Assembly: GCA_024408695.1 (NCBI GenBank)
Contig: JAKSUU010000030.1
Location: 1 to 9,211, forward strand
Reading direction: 5' to 3'
DNA from: Coriobacteriales bacterium
Lineage (GTDB): Bacteria > Actinomycetota > Coriobacteriia > Coriobacteriales > QAMH01
Length of the DNA stretch: 9,211 nucleotides
Both the position numbers and the translations under genes were made by a program. The notes beneath the pieces were generated by a model, which was given only the letters and a program-made list of their open reading frames with translations, had not been told where the DNA came from and ran no database searches. Below are positions 5,483 to 9,211 of this stretch, piece after piece. The number at the start of each line of letters is the position of its first letter. The stretch's first letter is position 1.

Positions 5483-6922
5483 TTATAGTGAACAAATTTG
5501 AGCATTAAATTTTGCCGCATCATTTGCTGAATCATGAGAAATTAAAATAAGCGTACGAGACCCTAAGTTTGAAAGAATATATCTTACAAGTTTTTCTTTT
5601 ATTGCACTATCTAAACCTGTAAAAGGTTCATCTAAAATTACAATATCACCTTGGTGTTCAATAGCCCTAAAAATAGAAATTATACGTTTCATGCCACCAC
5701 TACACTCAGAAATTTTAAGTTTTTGACTGTCGGTCTGAAGCATCTCATCTAACAGCTCACGTGTATTTTTAGAAGAATTGATAGATACATAATTATAAAA
5801 AAGTCGCACATTGTCATATGCCGAAAGTTCATCGAAAAGAAGATCATCCTGCGGGCAAAGAGAAATTTTTGCTTTTTGTTTAACATTTATTGGGTTGTTG
5901 GAATCTTGCGATACAAATTCAACAAAGGGACTAGTATAAAATCCACAAATTAAATTAATTAGTGTAGTTTTGCCTGAACCTGTTGGCGCACTAATAATAT
6001 ACGATTTTCCTGGTAAAAATTTGTATGAAAAATCTTCCAAAATGAAAGCTTTAGAATTTTCATACTTAAAATTAAGATTTGAAATTTGTATAGCCGGAAC
6101 TATACTACTTTTAATATATTTAACTTTTGAAAAGTCGGTCGTGTAATTAACTTTTGAAAGAGACACATATAGTCGATTATAAATAAATAAAACGACAATT
6201 TCGCAAATTTTTGATATTGCAATAATTACAATAATCCATGAAAAAATAGATGCGGTGTCTAATAGGATTTTGTCTGTATATATTGACCAGCCTATACTGT
6301 TTTGCGGAAGAGCAATTACTTCGCATGCGACTCCCGCCTTCCAAGAAATAGCGACACTTACTTTAATAGCTGCTTTCATATGTTTTAAAACGCATGGCAA
6401 AATATAATATTTAAACTGAACGCTTTTGTTAAGTTCAAATAAGTCTAATAGTTGTAACATTTCTTTTTTGCAACTTTCAATGCCTTCTAAACTTGAATAA
6501 TATATTTGAGGCAGCACCATTAATCCAACAGCAATAAAGCATGCAAAATTATTACCAAAACAAACCAAAAGGACAATGATAATACAAACAACCGGAACAG
6601 ATTTTATAAACGAAATTAAAGGACTCACTAAATAATTGAAGGCACTTGATTTATATGAAAAAAATGCGAAAACAACGGCTAAAAAAAAGGCAAAAATATA
6701 AGCTAAAACAATTCTTAAAAAAGATGTTGCTATGCAGAGCCAGAATTCGCCTGTTTGAATATTATTAAATAATGAAAAAAATGTGTCTATTGGGCCAGCA
6801 ATTAAAAAGTAATTGTTAGCAAAAACAGAAATTAATTGCCAAATTGCAAGCCAAAACACTAAAACAACTAGGTAAATTCCAAACTTTATATAAGGATTTT
6901 TTATATCTTTAATTTGCTTCAT
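5483..6922 (-). CDS. Fused ABC importer: NitT/TauT-type permease plus ATPase in one chain
   Basis: This 479-residue protein combines two parts normally made separately. Residues 1-255 are a SsuC/TauC-like inner-membrane permease with about six hydrophobic segments and an EAA-loop region around 150-186. Residues 277-479 are an ABC ATPase. Walker A is APTGSGKTT (312-320), with Ala for the usual first Gly. The Q-loop is at Q358 (CPQDD), the signature CSGGM at 407-411, Walker B VILDEP at 428-433 and the switch His at H463. All catalytic elements are present, so the fusion looks active. The reading frame is continuous across a short linker (about 255-277). The ATPase half is compact, about 200 residues against roughly 250 usually. 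The start overlaps the stop of the upstream binding-protein gene by 4 nt. Composition is very A+T-rich, partly explained by membrane segments. Substrate unknown. Confidence 0.88.
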   Translation of the reverse strand: MKQIKDIKNPYIKFGIYLVVLVFWLAIWQLISVFANNYFLIAGPIDTFFSLFNNIQTGEFWLCIATSFLRIVLAYIFAFFLAVVFAFFSYKSSAFNYLVSPLISFIKSVPVVCIIIVLLVCFGNNFACFIAVGLMVLPQIYYSSLEGIESCKKEMLQLLDLFELNKSVQFKYYILPCVLKHMKAAIKVSVAISWKAGVACEVIALPQNSIGWSIYTDKILLDTASIFSWIIVIIAISKICEIVVLFIYNRLYVSLSKVNYTTDFSKVKYIKSSIVPAIQISNLNFKYENSKAFILEDFSYKFLPGKSYIISAPTGSGKTTLINLICGFYTSPFVEFVSQDSNNPINVKQKAKISLCPQDDLLFDELSAYDNVRLFYNYVSINSSKNTRELLDEMLQTDSQKLKISECSGGMKRIISIFRAIEHQGDIVILDEPFTGLDSAIKEKLVRYILSNLGSRTLILISHDSANDAAKFNAQICSL

Positions 6923-7905
6923 TGTCCAAGATAATAAAAGTTGGCATCCGGAATTTTTCCACCAACACTAGAGGGATTCTTGTCAAAAAGTATATGCAAA
7001 TATGCATCGAGTTTAGTTTTTAGTTCTTCCCCAGTAATACAGGCAATATTACAATTAGGAATAGCCTCTTTTGCAATGTCTTTATTTGGGATTATTTGAT
7101 GATCCACAATTGTTTTAAGACAAGCTTCGTTTTCTGGGCTACATAAATTAACGCTGGTTTGCTGATCTTTTAAGAAATTATTAAGCAAAGTTTTGTGCTC
7201 AATTAAAAAACCTGTTCTGACTATAGTAACACCTGTGCAAATAGTGCCACTATCAAACTTAGACCATTCATCTTGCAAAGAAACAAGAATCTTAAGCTCC
7301 GTATTTTTTGAAAGAGCAGTGCTTACATACGGTTCTGGTAAAATAGCCAGGGCATCCTTGTCGTTTGTCAACAAGGAAAGAATTTCTTGCGCCTGAGATT
7401 TATATTCAATATTAACATTTTGGGCAATCTTGTATTTATCTAATAAAAATTCGGTGATGTATTGTGGTGTTGTTCCGGCACCCATTGCATAAATTGTCTT
7501 GTTTTCAAGATCTGCAAAGCTTTTAATACTGGTGTTGTATCCTAGCAAATACAATACCCCAAGTGTATTTATGTTTAGAACATTTACACTACCGTTTGTT
7601 TTACCATATAAAATACTTGCAACATTTGCAGGAATTAAAGCAATGTCAATATCATTTGATACAATTTTTGCAGAAATCTCATCGACAGTTGCATAAACAC
7701 TAAAATTATACTTGTTTGTACTAACATTTTTCATTTCGCCAGTCATAAGTGGAGCAAGCCCAATGCTAGTGGGACCTCTTAAAGAAGCAACACGAATTTG
7801 GGTTTTGTCGGTTGGCGCACTCGCACACCCAACTACAAATAATACCAAAACAACGCTACAAGCTAATAACAAGCTTGCAGCTATAATGTGTTTAAATGCC
7901 TTCAT
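6919..7905 (-). CDS. NitT/TauT-type ABC substrate-binding lipoprotein
   Basis: This 328-residue protein has a lipoprotein signal peptide ending VVGC, with C27 as the lipidation site, so it sits on the outer face of the membrane. The mature part follows the COG0715 (NMT1/SsuA-like) pattern. RGPTSIGLAPLM (43-54) is a family-type N-terminus. DEI...DIALIPANVASILY (75-100), LGVLYLLG (115-122), DLENKTIYAMGAGTTPQYI (132-150) and ILPEPYVSTA (188-197) follow in order, and the C-terminus reads PSSVGGKIPDANFYY. Family members bind small molecules such as sulfonates, nitrate or pyrimidine precursors; the residues do not tell me which applies. The ATG lies 15 nt after the hydrogenase stop with no ribosome binding site, and an 18-bp palindrome covers it. 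The gene overlaps the fused permease-ATPase by ATGA, making a complete two-gene importer. Confidence 0.88.
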   Translation of the reverse strand: MKAFKHIIAASLLLACSVVLVLFVVGCASAPTDKTQIRVASLRGPTSIGLAPLMTGEMKNVSTNKYNFSVYATVDEISAKIVSNDIDIALIPANVASILYGKTNGSVNVLNINTLGVLYLLGYNTSIKSFADLENKTIYAMGAGTTPQYITEFLLDKYKIAQNVNIEYKSQAQEILSLLTNDKDALAILPEPYVSTALSKNTELKILVSLQDEWSKFDSGTICTGVTIVRTGFLIEHKTLLNNFLKDQQTSVNLCSPENEACLKTIVDHQIIPNKDIAKEAIPNCNIACITGEELKTKLDAYLHILFDKNPSSVGGKIPDANFYYLGQ

Positions 7906-7918
7906 AAAATTTTATGAA
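7901..7918. repeat. Perfect 18-bp palindrome over the binding-protein start codon
   Basis: TTCATAAAATTTTATGAA reads identically on both strands and includes the start codon of the binding-protein gene (7903-7905). It fills the 15-nt space to the hydrogenase stop where a ribosome binding site would be expected. It could be a regulatory site for the importer part of the operon, or a chance feature of A+T-rich DNA. Confidence 0.6.
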
Positions 7919-7920
7919 AT

Positions 7921-9211
7921 CTAAACGTGAGGCATATTCCAATCGTGATGATTGCTGTGCAAAAGTTTGTGAGATTTCTTGCTTAAAGGCGCTCCCAAAA
8001 AGTCCTCGTAAAGTTTTTGAACTTCAGGATTTTCATGTGAAAAACGAAGCTTTGCGCCCTTGTCTAAATTATAAAGAATTTGCCCACGACCTTGCGCAAG
8101 TTCTTTTCCATCACAAATTGGCTGGCCGCCGCCACCAACACAACCACCAGGACAAGCCATAATTTCCACAAAGTCATAAGTTACACGGCCCTCATCAATT
8201 GCATCAAGCAATTTGGCAGCATTTCCAAGACCATTAGCAATTGCAACTTTAAGTGTTTTACCAGGGAGTTTAAAGCTTGCTTCACGCCATCCATCGTATC
8301 CGCGGACTTCTTTAAATGCGTCGGCTTTTGGATTTTTGCCAGTAACTAAAAAATAAGCACTGCGAAGTGCAGCTTCCATAACGCCACCAGTAACACCAAA
8401 AATGACAGCAGCGCCTGTAGATTCACCTAGAGGGCTGTCAAATTTATCATCTTTTAAATCTGCAACATTTATTTGTGAAGAATTGATCATGCGAACAAAT
8501 TCACGAGTTGTCAAAACAATATCTACATCTTGACCTGCACCAGCATCGTCCATGTTTTCTAAATCGGATTCATGCTTTTTAGCAAGGCAAGGCATAATTG
8601 ATACACACACAATATTTTCTGGGTCAAGTTTCATGCGTTTTGCCCAATAAGTTTTGGCAATTGGACCAAACATTTGCTGAGGAGATTTTGCAGTAGATAA
8701 ATTGTCTACAAATTGTGGATAGTGTGCTTTAACAAAACGTATCCAACCAGGGCAGCAACTTGTAAACATTGGAAATGAATGAGGCTTATTAGCATGCTTT
8801 GTAAGACGCTCAATAAGTTCGCTACCTTCTTCCATAATTGTTAAATCAGCTGTAAAGTTTGTATCAAAAACATAATCAAAGCCAAGCTTATGTAGTGCAT
8901 TAGACATTTTACCAGGGGTGCTTTGTTTTGCATCAAGACCTAGACTTTCACCCCAAGCACTTCGAACAGCTGGAGCAACTTGAACAATAACAGTTTTTTC
9001 TTTGTCTGCCAAGGCGTCATATACTTTTTGAACATCATCACGTTCATGAAGGGCACCAACTGGACAATGTGTAATACACTGACCGCAAAGTGCACAATTT
9101 GACTCCTCAATATATTGTGCAAATTTTACACCAACATTAGTGCGCGTTCCTCGATTTTGAACATCCCATATACCAACGCCTTGAATGTTGTCGCAAACTT
9201 GAATACAACGC
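7921..9211 (-). CDS. [FeFe]-hydrogenase with ferredoxin-like domain, 5' end beyond the window
   Basis: The 429 visible residues (frame opens at 9210) begin inside a ferredoxin-like domain. C2 and C6 are probably the last two cysteines of one [4Fe-4S] site. C39, C42, C45 and C49 (CALCGQCITHC) form the next. The catalytic domain carries all three H-cluster signatures: TSCCPGW (150-156), MPCLAKKHE (206-214) and MACPGGCVGGGGQP (351-364). Predicted ligands are C153, C208, C353 and C357, and C152 is the proton-relay cysteine. TGGVMEAALR (274-283) and the C-terminal SHENPEVQ and SHKLLH stretches are family-typical, so this should be an active group A enzyme interconverting protons and H2 in the cytoplasm. 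Electron partner (ferredoxin or NAD(P)H via HydB/C or Hnd subunits) cannot be told, since the N-terminus and upstream genes are missing. A TTG at 9012 is not the start: the frame stays open and conserved through the ferredoxin domain. First visible gene of an operon with the importer downstream. Confidence 0.95.
   Translation of the reverse strand, partial: RCIQVCDNIQGVGIWDVQNRGTRTNVGVKFAQYIEESNCALCGQCITHCPVGALHERDDVQKVYDALADKEKTVIVQVAPAVRSAWGESLGLDAKQSTPGKMSNALHKLGFDYVFDTNFTADLTIMEEGSELIERLTKHANKPHSFPMFTSCCPGWIRFVKAHYPQFVDNLSTAKSPQQMFGPIAKTYWAKRMKLDPENIVCVSIMPCLAKKHESDLENMDDAGAGQDVDIVLTTREFVRMINSSQINVADLKDDKFDSPLGESTGAAVIFGVTGGVMEAALRSAYFLVTGKNPKADAFKEVRGYDGWREASFKLPGKTLKVAIANGLGNAAKLLDAIDEGRVTYDFVEIMACPGGCVGGGGQPICDGKELAQGRGQILYNLDKGAKLRFSHENPEVQKLYEDFLGAPLSKKSHKLLHSNHHDWNMPHV

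Noticed and set aside
7193..8349. Plus-strand frames opposite the binding-protein and hydrogenase genes
   Set aside because: Antisense shadows without domains or ribosome binding sites; one begins only because the 18-bp palindrome offers an ATG on both strands.
7921..9012. Hydrogenase starting at the TTG at 9012 as a complete 363-residue protein
   Set aside because: The frame continues upstream to the window edge through a conserved ferredoxin domain with CxxCxxCxxxC, so the gene is only cut by the window.
8940..9122. Minus-strand 60-residue frame overlapping the hydrogenase
   Set aside because: It is an out-of-frame shadow of the ferredoxin part of the hydrogenase; Cys motifs appear only in the other frame.

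Overview
The window looks like chromosomal DNA of an anaerobic, A+T-rich Gram-positive bacterium. The anaerobe call rests on a ferredoxin-fused [FeFe]-hydrogenase. The Gram-positive call rests on two lipoproteins, strong AGGAGG-type ribosome binding sites, ClpC and a TatA. A low-G+C member of the Coriobacteriia (Actinomycetota) is my best guess, because lysS and clpC lie close together, as in actinobacteria (lysS-lsr2-clpC1). A clostridial host is not excluded. No rRNA, tRNA, CRISPR array or insertion sequence was seen.

Layout, left to right. (1) 1-165, minus: N-terminus of clpC, running off the left edge. (2) 166-314: divergent promoter region with a perfect 13-bp inverted repeat and a second small palindrome. 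(3) 315-1564, plus: a two-gene, 4-nt-overlapping pair, a DUF1643 protein and a YgjP/DUF45 zinc metallopeptidase-like protein; these are the only plus-strand genes. (4) 1596-2534, minus: a lipoprotein with the ComEC-type metallo-beta-lactamase nuclease domain, with a clear sigma70 promoter. (5) 2535-2955: gap holding that promoter, a strong minus-strand terminator and what looks like a decayed small membrane-protein gene. (6) 2956-4965, minus: greA-lysS. (7) 5052-5333, minus: tatA with a lengthened acidic repeat tail. (8) 5483-9211, minus: an apparent operon of [FeFe]-hydrogenase (5' end off the right edge), a NitT/TauT-type substrate-binding lipoprotein, and one polypeptide combining ABC permease and ATPase.

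How the genes may work together. The hydrogenase and the two-gene importer overlap or nearly touch (15 nt, then a 4-nt overlap) and are probably cotranscribed. The importer substrate cannot be read from sequence. greA-lysS is ordinary housekeeping. The stretch between lysS and clpC, usually tight in relatives, carries accessory genes: the nuclease-like lipoprotein and the DUF1643-DUF45 pair. The pair is divergently transcribed from clpC across a symmetric regulatory region. The points most worth a second look are the fused permease-ATPase, its link to the hydrogenase, and the DUF1643-DUF45 pair facing clpC.
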